Notes: generated from the sequence alone by a model not told the origin. 58,477 nt of DNA from Acuticoccus sediminis (GCF_003258595.1 NZ_QHHQ01000014.1:1-58477), one strand, 5' to 3'; shown: positions 1 to 8,337, numbered from the stretch's first letter. Made by a program: numbers and translations.

Positions 1-173
1 GCCAGGCTCGAGGACGTGCGCGGACCGATCTACGGCAAGCTGGCGCGCCCTCGATCCGCGGGCGAGTTCTTCACCTCGCATGATATTCCGCACAGCCTGA
101 TCGCGGCGCCGACCGGATCGGGCAAGGGTGTCGGCGTCGTGATCCCGACCCTCCTCACCTACAAGGGCTCGGT
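1..173. repeat. Terminal redundancy, left copy (identical to 58305-58477)
   Basis: Bases 1-173 and 58305-58477 are the same sequence read in the same direction. Both lie inside one continuous virD4 reading frame. This is the usual signature of an assembled circular molecule written out with overlap, giving a true length of about 58,304 bp. It is not a biological repeat. Confidence 0.93.
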
Positions 174-1797
174 ATTCTGCCTCGACGTGAAGGGCGAGAA
201 TTTCGAGCTGACCGCGCGGCGTCGCCTCGCCATGGGCGACAGGGTCTTCAAGTTCAGCCCCTACGATCCGCTCGGGCGGACACATCGCTACAATCCACTC
301 GCATACGTCGCCGATGTTCACCCGCGCCGCCGCTTCACCGAGGCGCGCCGGCTGGCAGCCTCGCTGATCGTCGCGCGCGGCAACGGGCAGGGTTTTCTCG
401 AAGGCGCGCGGGAGATCTTTGCCGCGACGGCGCTGCTCGCCATCGAGCGCGGCACGCCCCGGATCGGAGCGATCTATGATGCGCTGGCCGAGCCAGGGGA
501 GGCGTTCGAGGTGTTCCAGCGCCTCGCGCGGGAGGTCGAGGCCGAGGAGGCGAAGAAGATCTTCAACCGCATGGCGGGCATGGAGTCGCGCATCCTGTCC
601 TCCTACCTCTCCGTCCTCGCGGACGGCGGGCTTGGCCTTTGGGCCGATCCGGCCGTTCGGGACGTCACGGACGAGTCGGACTTCGGGATCGACGATCTGC
701 GCCGCGATCCGACGTCGATCTTCGTCATCGTCTCGCCGAACGACATCGTGCCGCTGGCACCGCTGGTCCGGCTGATGTTCCAGCAGACCATCGCCCTTCT
801 GCAGCGTGCCGAGCCCGGCCCGGACGAGCCCTATCCGGTGCTGTTCCTTCTCGACGAGTTCGCTTCGCTCGGCCGGATGGAGGTTCTGCAGCAAGCCGTC
901 ACGACCCTGCGCGGCTACGGCGGGCGCATAATGATCGTGGTGCAGACCCTCGCCAGCATCCGCGACAATGCCCTCTACGGCCGGGAGGGTGCGGCGGTTT
1001 TCCTGGCGAACTGCCGCTTGCAGCTCTTCATGTCACCGGCCGACAACGACACACCAGAGTACGTGTCGAGCGCCATCGGCGATTTCACCCGGGTTGCGAA
1101 ATCGAAGTCGTGGCGGTCAAACGAGTTCATGTCGTCCTTTTCGGAGCGGGAGGAGGGCACACGCCTGATCCGCGCCGCCGAGTTGCGGCAGCTGGGGACC
1201 GACAAAGTGGTCGCCCTGGTGCAGAACATGAAACCGGTCCTCGCGCAGCGCGTGACCTACTACGAGGACAAGGAGCTTCTGCCCTTGTTCGAGGGGCAGA
1301 CGGGCCGCCTGCCGGAGCCGCCCTCGCTCTACCCGGAAGACACCAACCCGTTCCTCGCGAAACGCCTTACTGCCGAAGCGGAGCGCGAGGGAGAGATGCC
1401 GACAGCCGATGCAGCCGAGACGAACGAGGAAAAACCGATACAGCCTGAGGCTGAAGAGACGGACGATGTTGGGGCGGCCGATACCGATCGGATCAAAAAC
1501 GAAGACCCGGCATCGGAATCCAACGCCGTGGACCAAGTCGAGGAGGGGGAAGCGGAGGCCCTTGAGGTGCTGAACGAGATCCAGCAGCGCCAGGCTCTGA
1601 TCCTCGCCAGAATCCCGGAAGCGAGAGGGCGTTGGCGTCATGGCGAACTCGACGGCGCAGAACGTGAGCCCGGCGTCCGCCCCAATTCCGAGATTGAAGA
1701 CGCGGCCCCGCCCCGGCAGAGCCGTTTGCGGGCTGCGGGAAGCGACGACATCCGAGCGGCCCAGGCGAGAATTCGTGCGCAGTCCGGCCAGGGTTGA
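1..1797 (+). CDS. virD4: VirD4/TraG-type coupling protein, main part (continues from 57969)
   Basis: This is the larger part of the type IV coupling protein, the inner-membrane ATPase that hands the relaxase-DNA complex to the VirB channel. Translation is open from base 1, and base 1 equals base 58305, so the gene starts at 57969 and crosses the window ends. The joined protein is about 710 aa. Numbered on the joined protein, Walker A PTGSGKG lies at about 149-155 and Walker B LFLLDEF at about 394-400. The C-terminal ~150 residues are acidic, Glu-rich and of low complexity, unlike the ATPase core. It ends TGA at 1797 and is followed by about 250 bases in which I see no gene. The VirD4 family call is firm. 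Confidence 0.93.
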   Translation, partial: ARLEDVRGPIYGKLARPRSAGEFFTSHDIPHSLIAAPTGSGKGVGVVIPTLLTYKGSVFCLDVKGENFELTARRRLAMGDRVFKFSPYDPLGRTHRYNPLAYVADVHPRRRFTEARRLAASLIVARGNGQGFLEGAREIFAATALLAIERGTPRIGAIYDALAEPGEAFEVFQRLAREVEAEEAKKIFNRMAGMESRILSSYLSVLADGGLGLWADPAVRDVTDESDFGIDDLRRDPTSIFVIVSPNDIVPLAPLVRLMFQQTIALLQRAEPGPDEPYPVLFLLDEFASLGRMEVLQQAVTTLRGYGGRIMIVVQTLASIRDNALYGREGAAVFLANCRLQLFMSPADNDTPEYVSSAIGDFTRVAKSKSWRSNEFMSSFSEREEGTRLIRAAELRQLGTDKVVALVQNMKPVLAQRVTYYEDKELLPLFEGQTGRLPEPPSLYPEDTNPFLAKRLTAEAEREGEMPTADAAETNEEKPIQPEAEETDDVGAADTDRIKNEDPASESNAVDQVEEGEAEALEVLNEIQQRQALILARIPEARGRWRHGELDGAEREPGVRPNSEIEDAAPPRQSRLRAAGSDDIRAAQARIRAQSGQG

Positions 1798-2030
1798 ATG
1801 ATGGTTTGCCGCTTGCGAGTTCTTAATCAGACTGCAGGCTCTGACTCAGAGCCGCTGTTCACTCGCCGGTGAACCGATCAGAAAGCGGACATCGGTCGTG
1901 GGTTGTCCGACTTCGCTCAAAACTCGCCGGGGGATCGAGGTTTCGAGAGCTTGGATTTCGCGAGAGGGATTTGGGAGGGGTACCTTCAACCGAGTGAGGC
2001 GGCCGAAACGGGGCGCTGACAATGAGCGAA

Positions 2031-2042
2031 AACGTTCGTTTT
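2031..2042 (+). repeat. 12-bp direct repeat, left copy (AACGTTCGTTTT)
   Basis: AACGTTCGTTTT occurs here, just beyond the stop of the HTH-ImmA gene, and again at 6357-6368, just beyond the E2-like gene. The two copies bracket the HigB/HigA-ImmA and CBASS genes. They could be scars of a cassette insertion, but 12 bp is short and chance is possible. Confidence 0.35.
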
Positions 2043-2050
2043 TGAGCCGG

Positions 2051-3202
2051 CTACGCGGAAGCAGCAAAAAGCCGTCGGACCTCGCCGCGGCCGAGCATCC
2101 GCGAGAAGCGGCGATAGTCGCTGTACTCCCGTTGCCAGCGGCCCGCGATGATAGCGGGGTGAACGTTGGCGCGCTCCGCGATCGCGAGGACGTTGCGCGG
2201 CGTGAGGTCGGGTCTGTTTGCGCGAGTCCAAACCTCCGGCGGGATCAGGGCATCGGAGGCGAACCGATCCGCCTCGGCCTCCATGTCGTCTTCGCCGGCA
2301 ACCTCAAGATCATCGACGATGATCGGCCGGTTTCCGCCGAGATGCAGGAAAGCGTGGGCACACTCGTGGAGCAGCGTGAACCAGAAGTTGTCGACGCGAT
2401 CGTGGCGTAACGTCAGCGCAACGACGGGAGTGCCGTCCTGCCGGCGTAGCGCGGCCCCATCGAGGTACGTCCCCGGTAGATGGTCGATTACTACCAAGAT
2501 GACGCCCATCCTTGCGAGCAGGTGGCGGGCTTCCACGGGACCGTTCGATTGAGTGCTCAGGCTGGCAAGGGTTCGTGCAGACTGGGGGTTCAATTCCATC
2601 GTCCGCGGCGACAGCGTAACGGCACGAGCCTGCAACAGCACGGCACCGCACCACGCGGCCAGCGCCGACTGATCCGTCTTCGCGTTGGTGCGGGCGGTTC
2701 GCGTCTTGCGCAGAAGAGCGGCGGACGGCGCCCCAGCAAACGACCGCTCAAGGTAATGGGAAAACGTCTCAGCGTGACCCATGACGCCAAGGGACCGTAG
2801 CTTCTTCATTGCGGCCTTGGACGGGGCGGGCGGCTCGTTGCGCGTCTCCACTTCGAGCCCGATCAACGATGCCGCGGGGATGCCGAGGTGGTGGTGAAGC
2901 GCCCTGATCATGTCGATTGACAGTGGACGAGCGCCGGATAGAACTTCGGATACTCGCGAGCGAGAGCCGATGTAGGGTTCGAGGTCCCGCGGCTTCAACC
3001 CGCCTTGTGCCATGCGAAACTGGATCGCTTCGAGCGGCGTCGGCGGCGGAACGGCCGCTCGGTCGCTCTCCCAACGCTCGGTCAGCACGGACAGCACCTC
3101 GAGCTCGTCCTGCGCGGCAGGATCAGAGCTGTCGATCAGCTCCCTCATGCGCTCGAGGGCACGCTCATTGTCCCGCGTGGATCGGATGGGCACGAGTTTC
3201 AC
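2051..3202 (-). CDS. Fused HTH (HigA-like) and ImmA/IrrE metallopeptidase protein
   Basis: This 383-aa protein starts at GTG 3202 in a 4-base GTGA overlap with the upstream toxin-like gene. The open frame runs on upstream to 3715, but that part is antisense to the toxin-like gene and to capV. Residues ~55-115 form an XRE/HigA-type helix-turn-helix (PLEAIQFRM then RSRVSEVLSGARPL). The C-terminal half is an ImmA/IrrE zinc peptidase with HECAH at about 278-282 and a downstream E-AD motif. HTH-ImmA proteins act as repressors or antitoxins relieved by proteolysis. It lies divergent to CBASS, and CBASS operons are known to be controlled by an HTH repressor and an ImmA-like peptidase (CapH and CapP), so this fusion could combine both roles. 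That link is inference. Confidence 0.85.
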   Translation of the reverse strand: MKLVPIRSTRDNERALERMRELIDSSDPAAQDELEVLSVLTERWESDRAAVPPPTPLEAIQFRMAQGGLKPRDLEPYIGSRSRVSEVLSGARPLSIDMIRALHHHLGIPAASLIGLEVETRNEPPAPSKAAMKKLRSLGVMGHAETFSHYLERSFAGAPSAALLRKTRTARTNAKTDQSALAAWCGAVLLQARAVTLSPRTMELNPQSARTLASLSTQSNGPVEARHLLARMGVILVVIDHLPGTYLDGAALRRQDGTPVVALTLRHDRVDNFWFTLLHECAHAFLHLGGNRPIIVDDLEVAGEDDMEAEADRFASDALIPPEVWTRANRPDLTPRNVLAIAERANVHPAIIAGRWQREYSDYRRFSRMLGRGEVRRLFAASA

Positions 3203-3477
3203 CGGGGCGTCCCCGCACGTGTTCGGTCGGTCGGACCAACCTTCTCGATCAACGCCATGTCGAGCTCGACGTTGAACGCGACATCGACGACATGCGTCGG
3301 CCCCAACGGGATGGCGAGGCGGCATCCGTTGCTCTGCGCGAGCGGAAAACGCCGCTGGACGTCCTCGATCCGTGCGCAGGACAGCACTCTCAACTCTGCG
3401 ACGAACGCAGCAGCCGCGCCGCGAAGTGTTTCGTCCGTCTGGAGCGGTTGGAGACGTGTCAAGCCAATCACCTTCAT
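3199..3477 (-). CDS. HigB/RelE-like toxin (weak family match)
   Basis: A 92-aa basic protein encoded directly upstream of the HTH-ImmA gene and overlapping it by 4 bases, the layout of higBA modules where the toxin comes first. The pattern of a DVQRRFP segment followed by a hydrophobic strand and a FNVELDMALIEKVGPTDRT end recalls HigB, where a similar segment ends in FVGTH. HigB toxins are ribosome-dependent mRNA endonucleases. The identity is by eye and by context, and catalytic residues cannot be assigned with confidence. It is 101 bases from the divergent capV gene. Confidence 0.55.
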   Translation of the reverse strand: MKVIGLTRLQPLQTDETLRGAAAAFVAELRVLSCARIEDVQRRFPLAQSNGCRLAIPLGPTHVVDVAFNVELDMALIEKVGPTDRTRAGTPR

Positions 3478-3500
3478 CTGCCCGCCTAGCGCGAGAGTGA

Positions 3501-3513
3501 TCCCGAAACGGGA
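3501..3513. promoter_or_regulatory. Palindrome in the higBA/CBASS divergent intergenic region
   Basis: TCCCG-AAA-CGGGA lies in the 101-base gap between the toxin-like gene (-) and capV (+). It is a candidate operator for the HTH-ImmA protein, which would place the toxin operon and the CBASS operon under one regulator. Nothing else in the gap is recognisable. Confidence 0.35.
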
Positions 3514-3578
3514 CGTCTCTTGAACGTCGCCTGATTCGGCTTATCTGACCAGGATAGGACCAAATTGGGACCGCTGTC

Positions 3579-4628
3579 ATGGCCGTGCAAGCTGATTCCG
3601 AGCGCGATAGTTGGTCCGAAACGGCCTCGCGCGACCCTGATCCGCCGCCGAAGCGTATCCTCTGCATCGACGGGGGCGGCATCCTCGGCACGTGCCCGGC
3701 AGCATTCCTGGCCAAGCTCGAGGACGATCTCGACGCTCCGATCGGCCGCTACTTCGACCTGATCGCCGGCACCTCGACCGGCGGCATCCTCGCGATCGGC
3801 TTGGCGCTCGGCTTGCCTGCGAAGGAGCTGCGCGACCTCTACGTCGAGCGCGGACCCGTCATCTTCGGACAGACTGGCCGAACTGCTGCGACCCGCTGGA
3901 TCCAGCGTCGAGTGGCCTTTGCGCGGCAATTCGTATGTCCGAAGCACGACGCGAAGGTTCTGCGGCGTGAACTCGAGGACGTACTGGGCGATCGCCGGAT
4001 CGGCGACGCCCACACCCGCCTGCTCGTTCCGGCGTGGGACCCGGAGTACCGCAGCGTCTACATCTTCAAGACTGCGCATCACGAACGGCTGAAGAACGAC
4101 TACAAGCAGCCGGCTATCGAGGCCGCGATGGCGACGGCGATGGCTCCGACGTACTTCGCGCGCCACCGTACAGCGGACAATGTCGGCCTTTTGGACGGCG
4201 GCGTCTGGGCCAACAACCCGATCGCTTTGGCGGTTGTCGAGGCGATCACGATGCTTGGATGGCCCGCCAGAAGCCTGCGAATCCTCAGTCTCGGCTGCGG
4301 GGACGAGGTGTATCGCCTGCCCGAGGCGCCGGGGTTCATTGGTCTCGGCTTCGACGCGGTGAAGCTTTTCATGAGCGGGCAGTCACGTGGCGCGCTCGGG
4401 ATGGCAAAGCTGCTGACGGGGGACCAGTACGAGCGGAAGGCGATCTTCCGCTACTCCCCGACCATGTCGAAGGGGGACTTCGGCATGGACGACACGAGCC
4501 AGATCGGCCGTCTCCGCGGCATGGGCGCTGCGGCGGCGCGGCATGCCCAGCCCGAACTCGAGCCGATCTTCTTCGCCGCACCCACCGCCAAGTTCCTTCC
4601 CTGCCATCAGCTCGAGAAACCGCGATGA
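3579..4628 (+). CDS. capV: Patatin-like phospholipase, CBASS effector CapV
   Basis: This 349-aa patatin-family lipase is the first gene of a three-gene operon. It has the oxyanion motif DGGGILG near residue 27, the nucleophile motif GTSTGG near residue 64 and the catalytic Asp motif DGGVWANNP near 205. CapV effectors are activated by the cyclic nucleotide made by the neighbouring CD-NTase and degrade the bacterial inner membrane, killing the infected cell. Its stop overlaps the start of the next gene (ATGA at 4625-4628), indicating translational coupling. The family and the pairing with a CD-NTase are clear. Confidence 0.93.
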   Translation: MAVQADSERDSWSETASRDPDPPPKRILCIDGGGILGTCPAAFLAKLEDDLDAPIGRYFDLIAGTSTGGILAIGLALGLPAKELRDLYVERGPVIFGQTGRTAATRWIQRRVAFARQFVCPKHDAKVLRRELEDVLGDRRIGDAHTRLLVPAWDPEYRSVYIFKTAHHERLKNDYKQPAIEAAMATAMAPTYFARHRTADNVGLLDGGVWANNPIALAVVEAITMLGWPARSLRILSLGCGDEVYRLPEAPGFIGLGFDAVKLFMSGQSRGALGMAKLLTGDQYERKAIFRYSPTMSKGDFGMDDTSQIGRLRGMGAAAARHAQPELEPIFFAAPTAKFLPCHQLEKPR

Positions 4629-5824
4629 ACGCATTTACCCGCACGATCCTGAGCCAGAGGGACTCCCTCCGCCGGACCGAGATCCTGACGATTCTCGAGG
4701 CGATCTGCCAACGGCTCGAACTGACGGCGACGCAGTTCGACCGAGCGAAGGTGGCGTACGGAGCCGTCGGGGAGTGGCTCTGCCAAGGCCAGCATCCTCT
4801 CCTCGCTGCTGCGATGATCGACCTGCACGGATCTGGGGCGCTCGGCACATCGGTCAGGCCGATCTGCAAAGCCGAATTCGACGTCGATCTGATCTGCTTC
4901 CTTGCGACCGCCCCGGCCACGCTGGCTCCCGCGGAAGCCAAGCGGCTCGTCGGCGATCGCTTGAAGGAGCATGCCGGCTACGCGAAAATCCTGGAGCCGA
5001 AGAAGCGGTGCTGGCGGCTGAACTACGCTGGCGACTTCCATCTCGACATCTCGCCGACGATCGCGAACCCGCGGTGCTCCTCCGGCGGGCAGCTTGTCCC
5101 CGACCGCGACCTGCGCGCGTGGCATCCAACGAACCCGCCTGGGTACCGGGACCTCTTCCGCCGACGGGCCGCGCTCCAGCCGCGGCTTTGGGTACCCAAG
5201 GCCGATCGGCAGCTCGAGGCACAGGTCGCGCCGTTCCCAGAGCAGCAAGTGGTCAAGGGTATCTTGCGTCGGACGGTGCAGCTTTTGAAGCGCCATCGCG
5301 ACGTCCATTTCCTGGCGATCCCGGGCGAGGTTGCGCCAATCTCGATCGTCATCACGACACTTGCAATGCGCGCCTACGAGGCGTGCGTTTTGAACCGCAC
5401 GTTCGCTGACGAGCTTGAGGTGATGGTCGAGGCCATCCGGATGATGCCGGCCTTCATCGAGCGCTACTACGACCGAAGCGGTCGCGAGCACTACGCGATC
5501 TGGAACGAGACGACGTCGGGCGAGAACTTCGCCGAGCGCTGGAACTCGGAGCCGCAGCGTGTGGAGGCGTTCTACGCTTGGCAGGCGAAGGCGTTGGCTG
5601 ACTTCGAGGCGCTGCGCGACGCGGTCGGCGAAGACACGATCGCGAAGCGGCTGCGTGAGCCCTTCGGCGACCATGTCGTAAACCCCGTCATCGATGCGCG
5701 GACGGAAGCGATCTCAAGCGCCCGGACGTCGGATCGGCTTCTGGTCGCCCCCGCGGTAGGACTCACTCTCACGCCATCGGCCCCCGCGACAGCGGTCCCG
5801 AAAAACGTCTTCTTCGGCGACTGA
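4625..5824 (+). CDS. cdnA: CBASS cGAS/DncV-like nucleotidyltransferase (CD-NTase)
   Basis: This 399-aa nucleotidyltransferase has the polymerase-beta core signature: G69-S70 (HGSGALGT), the metal-binding pair in EFDVDL (D86, D88) and a third acid in FHLDISP (D141). CD-NTases make cyclic di- or trinucleotides on phage infection to switch on the effector, here CapV. The start is the ATG inside the ATGA overlap with capV; the longer upstream frame is only a shadow of capV. The C-terminus ends VFFGD, so a glycine lies one residue from the end. In type II CBASS the C-terminus is the site of ubiquitin-like conjugation, but whether the final Asp is removed cannot be told. The product nucleotide and clade are not deducible by eye, and the symbol is generic. 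Confidence 0.9.
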   Translation: MNAFTRTILSQRDSLRRTEILTILEAICQRLELTATQFDRAKVAYGAVGEWLCQGQHPLLAAAMIDLHGSGALGTSVRPICKAEFDVDLICFLATAPATLAPAEAKRLVGDRLKEHAGYAKILEPKKRCWRLNYAGDFHLDISPTIANPRCSSGGQLVPDRDLRAWHPTNPPGYRDLFRRRAALQPRLWVPKADRQLEAQVAPFPEQQVVKGILRRTVQLLKRHRDVHFLAIPGEVAPISIVITTLAMRAYEACVLNRTFADELEVMVEAIRMMPAFIERYYDRSGREHYAIWNETTSGENFAERWNSEPQRVEAFYAWQAKALADFEALRDAVGEDTIAKRLREPFGDHVVNPVIDARTEAISSARTSDRLLVAPAVGLTLTPSAPATAVPKNVFFGD

Positions 5825-5825
5825 T

Positions 5826-6305
5826 ATGCGGCCCCGAGCGCAGCGCGCAGATCTGACGTTGCCTCAGCAGCTGGTGTTTCTGCGCAGCAATCCGATCTGC
5901 GCCGGCACCGGCGCCGCCCGGCGGGGCCACCTTCACTGGCGCTGCTGCATCCAACCGTCCCCACTCGGCCGAGACTACGACATCCTGATCTCCTACGCCG
6001 ACGGAGGCTCACCCAACGTCATAGTCACGGCGCCCGACCTCGAAGCCCTCGCAGCAGGGCGGCCGCTGCCGCACGTGTACCACGATCCCTTGCGCTTATG
6101 CCTGTCCCTACCCGGGTCGGGTCAGTGGACACCCTCGAAGCGGATCGACCGGACCATCGTCCCGTGGACCTACCTCTGGCTCTACTACTTCGAGGAGTGG
6201 CTCGGGTCTGATGAGTGGAAAGGCGGGGGCGAGCACCCGACGAACACTCCATCGGGCGACCGCAAAAGCCGTCAATTGCGACGCAGACTCGAAGCTCCAA
6301 CCTAG
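5826..6305 (+). CDS. CBASS E2-like conjugating protein (short type II)
   Basis: This 159-aa protein begins two bases after the CD-NTase stop. Its C-terminal half fits the prokaryotic E2-like family found beside CD-NTases: a candidate catalytic Cys92 in DPLRLCLSLPG, followed by W101, the IVPWTYLWLYYFEEWL helix and a WKGGGEHP end. In full type II CBASS the E1-E2 fusion Cap2 conjugates the CD-NTase C-terminus to targets and Cap3 reverses this. Here only the E2 part is present, with no E1 or JAB gene, matching the short type II (E2-CBASS) layout. The reading frame ends at TAG 6305; 178 bases without a gene follow. Confidence 0.8.
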   Translation: MRPRAQRADLTLPQQLVFLRSNPICAGTGAARRGHLHWRCCIQPSPLGRDYDILISYADGGSPNVIVTAPDLEALAAGRPLPHVYHDPLRLCLSLPGSGQWTPSKRIDRTIVPWTYLWLYYFEEWLGSDEWKGGGEHPTNTPSGDRKSRQLRRRLEAPT

Positions 6306-6356
6306 GTAAATGGCGGTTTCAGCTGTGTCTCAAAAAGGGTCGTTTTCGCGAGGCCT

Positions 6357-6368
6357 AACGTTCGTTTT
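6357..6368 (+). repeat. 12-bp direct repeat, right copy (AACGTTCGTTTT)
   Basis: Second copy of the 12-mer at 2031-2042. It lies 52 bases beyond the end of the CBASS E2-like gene and could mark the right edge of the HigBA-CBASS cassette. Confidence 0.35.
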
Positions 6369-6394
6369 GAAGGATCCTGCCTCGCGCAGCCTGC

Positions 6395-6416
6395 GTCCGG
6401 AATTGGCACTTCATGC
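6395..6416 (+). repeat. 22-bp direct repeat flanking the PIN TA pair, left copy
   Basis: GTCCGGAATTGGC followed by a CTTCA block matches 7318-7339 at 20 of 22 positions by eye. The two copies bracket the PIN toxin-antitoxin genes. The right copy overlaps the last codon and stop of virB11. This fits a small cassette inserted at the end of virB11 with duplication of the junction. Confidence 0.55.
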
Positions 6417-6483
6417 CGTGGCAAAATAGAGTCCCACGACGATACGATCCTTTGACGAGGCATCTCGCGTGTGACTGGAGCCG

Positions 6484-6900
6484 CTATTCGGTTTCGAACG
6501 GGTTCAGCACGTTTACACCTAATCCGGCGACGTCCGCGGCGTTGCGGGTAACGAGGGTAAGGCCGTTAGTCTTGGCAGTCGCGGCCAGAAGCCCATCGAC
6601 GACGGCTACTGGACGGATCGCGTTCATCCGGCCCCACTCCTCGGCAACCGCGCTATCGACCGGCAGCACGCGGTCGCTGAAGTCCGTGACCACATCGCCG
6701 AGCCAAGACTCAAGCGCTGCGGCCTTGCGAGGATCGGTGCGGCGCGCGAGCTCCACGCCCTTGCGGATCTCGCCCAGCACGAGTGCGCTGAGCCACAGAG
6801 CGTCCTCGGCAACACCTGCCCACCATACTGCGACGGCGGGGTCGCAGCGCCCCCCTTTGCGAACCTCGGAAATGATATTCGTGTCGATCAGAAAACTCAC
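6484..6900 (-). CDS. vapC: PIN-domain toxin (VapC/FitB-like)
   Basis: This 138-aa PIN-domain ribonuclease begins MSFLIDTNIISEV, with the first conserved acid at Asp7. Further acids are in LGEIRKGVE and VDGLLAATA, which together form the Mg2+ site of PIN nucleases. VapC-type toxins cleave tRNA or rRNA. The start overlaps the antitoxin stop in an ATGA junction, so the pair is co-translated with the antitoxin first. The TA module probably stabilises the plasmid. Confidence 0.88.
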   Translation of the reverse strand: MSFLIDTNIISEVRKGGRCDPAVAVWWAGVAEDALWLSALVLGEIRKGVELARRTDPRKAAALESWLGDVVTDFSDRVLPVDSAVAEEWGRMNAIRPVAVVDGLLAATAKTNGLTLVTRNAADVAGLGVNVLNPFETE

Positions 6901-7181
6901 AAGGACACGTCGCGGCCGAGGTCCCGCTGGCGTTCAAGGTCAATATCGTCGAGCGGCGCGGCGGTGAGCAGTGCCTTGAGGCCGCCGGTGCGCCGACCAG
7001 CGATCTTCTCGCGCAGGATTGCACGCGTCTCAGCCTCGCGCTCCGGGTCGCCGAGCGCGGCAGCGATCTCGCGGACTAAGGAGGCGTCGTCCTTGCGCAC
7101 CTGGACTTCCAGACGCACGAACCCTTGACGCTCACGACGCTTGCGCCACCGCGTAACGGCAGATTGTTCGGTGGACGACAT
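6897..7181 (-). CDS. vapB: Antitoxin of the PIN-domain pair
   Basis: This 94-aa charged protein lies directly upstream of the PIN toxin and overlaps it by 4 bases. The N-terminus (about 1-40) is very basic and probably binds DNA. The C-terminus, with ALLTAAPLDDIDLERQRD, is acidic and probably binds the toxin. It does not show a clear AbrB or ribbon-helix-helix signature by eye. The antitoxin call rests on position, size and the palindrome directly upstream. Confidence 0.75.
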   Translation of the reverse strand: MSSTEQSAVTRWRKRRERQGFVRLEVQVRKDDASLVREIAAALGDPEREAETRAILREKIAGRRTGGLKALLTAAPLDDIDLERQRDLGRDVSL

Positions 7182-7191
7182 ACCCGCGCTC

Positions 7192-7217
7192 CATTTCCGG
7201 TAACACTACCGGAAATG
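7192..7217. promoter_or_regulatory. Perfect palindrome, likely operator of the PIN TA operon
   Basis: CATTTCCGGTA (7192-7202), a 4-base spacer, then TACCGGAAATG (7207-7217): a perfect 11-bp inverted repeat starting 10 bases upstream of the antitoxin ATG. TA operons are usually repressed by the antitoxin or the TA complex at such sites. Confidence 0.75.
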
Positions 7218-7317
7218 TGGGCGGCCGACAATCGGATTCAAGGTCTGTCCTCTATCCGAGCGGGCCCGATGAGGGCCGTCATGTCCGTTGATTGAATGAC
7301 GGCGAGGCTCCTACCGT

Positions 7318-7339
7318 GTCCGGAATTGGCCCTTCAGGC
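7318..7339 (+). repeat. 22-bp direct repeat flanking the PIN TA pair, right copy
   Basis: Partner of 6395-6416. It spans the 3' end of virB11 (stop at 7334-7336), so the virB11 end is the likely ancestral copy and 6395-6416 the duplicated one. Confidence 0.55.
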
Positions 7340-8332
7340 TGGCAGAGGGGCAGCTTTCAAGGAGGGTCGATAGACCTCCAGCACGCCACGCTGTCCACCC
7401 CGTCGGCCGACCTGGATGATGAGATCGATCGTCTTCCGCGCATAGTCCAGCACATCCCGGCGGGTCTGGTTCATCCCGGCCCGCATCACCATCATGGCGA
7501 GGCGTTCGAGCGCGAGCGCAGGACTGTCGGCGTGGATGGTGCTGATCGATCCCGGATGACCGGTGTTGATCGCTTCCAGGAAATTGAACGCCTCCTCACC
7601 GCGGATCTCGCCCAGGATCAAGCGGTCCGGGCGCATGCGCAGCGCGCTTTCGAGGAGCCGCGCCGGCGAGCGTTCGGATCCGGTGCGCCGGTCCGCGATC
7701 AGGGGCACCGTATTCGGATGCGGCAGGTGCAGCTCCGGCGCGTCCTCGATCGTCACCATCCGCTCGGCATGACCGCTCAGGGAAAGCATCGCGCGGGCGA
7801 GTGTCGTCTTTCCTGACGACGTGCCCCCCGACACCAGAATGTTGAGCCGATCGTTGATCGCCTTTTGCAGCAGCTCCTGTAGCCGGCCTTCGTCCGCCAG
7901 CGCCGCCAGCTCTGCAAGATTGGCTTGCCGCTCGCCTTCGACGTCGACTTGGCGACCTTCGAGGAAGGCGACCTCCGTCACCGGCAGCACCCGGGAGAGG
8001 TACTTGCGGATCGAGACCGACACGCCGTCCTCGATCGCCGGCGGCACGATAACCTGCACGCGCATCGACTGGCCGAACACCTTTACGCGGCCCGAGACGA
8101 TGGGATGATGCGGTCCAAGCTGGTTCTTCGACTCGCCGGCGAGGTGTGAGCCGAGCATCTTCAGCCGCGCGGCCGGAATAGCCCCATCCCAAAGCTGCAT
8201 ATGCGACTGCGAGGCGTATTCCACCCAAATGCGCCCGTCGGGGTTCACCACCACCTCGTTAACCTCGTCGGAAGTCAGCGGAGCGCGCAGGGGGAGGAGG
8301 CCCTGCTCGGCGTGGCTGGCTGGCGCTGTCAC
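7334..8332 (-). CDS. virB11: VirB11 ATPase of the type IV secretion system
   Basis: This 332-aa hexameric traffic ATPase is the last gene of the virB operon. It acts on the cytoplasmic face of the inner membrane with VirB4 and VirD4 in pilus assembly and DNA transfer. Walker A GGTSSGKTT is at about residue 168-176. Walker B LILGEIRGEE lies near 240, and the His box ISTIHADSPALAL follows. The length is normal for VirB11. The start lies 5 bases after the virB10 stop. Confidence 0.95.
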   Translation of the reverse strand: MTAPASHAEQGLLPLRAPLTSDEVNEVVVNPDGRIWVEYASQSHMQLWDGAIPAARLKMLGSHLAGESKNQLGPHHPIVSGRVKVFGQSMRVQVIVPPAIEDGVSVSIRKYLSRVLPVTEVAFLEGRQVDVEGERQANLAELAALADEGRLQELLQKAINDRLNILVSGGTSSGKTTLARAMLSLSGHAERMVTIEDAPELHLPHPNTVPLIADRRTGSERSPARLLESALRMRPDRLILGEIRGEEAFNFLEAINTGHPGSISTIHADSPALALERLAMMVMRAGMNQTRRDVLDYARKTIDLIIQVGRRGGQRGVLEVYRPSLKAAPLPA

Positions 8333-8337
8333 GGCTG

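Noticed and set aside
3203-3715. N-terminal extension of the HTH-ImmA frame
   Set aside because: It is antisense to the toxin-like gene and to capV, has no family match, and the GTGA overlap at 3199-3202 gives a natural start.
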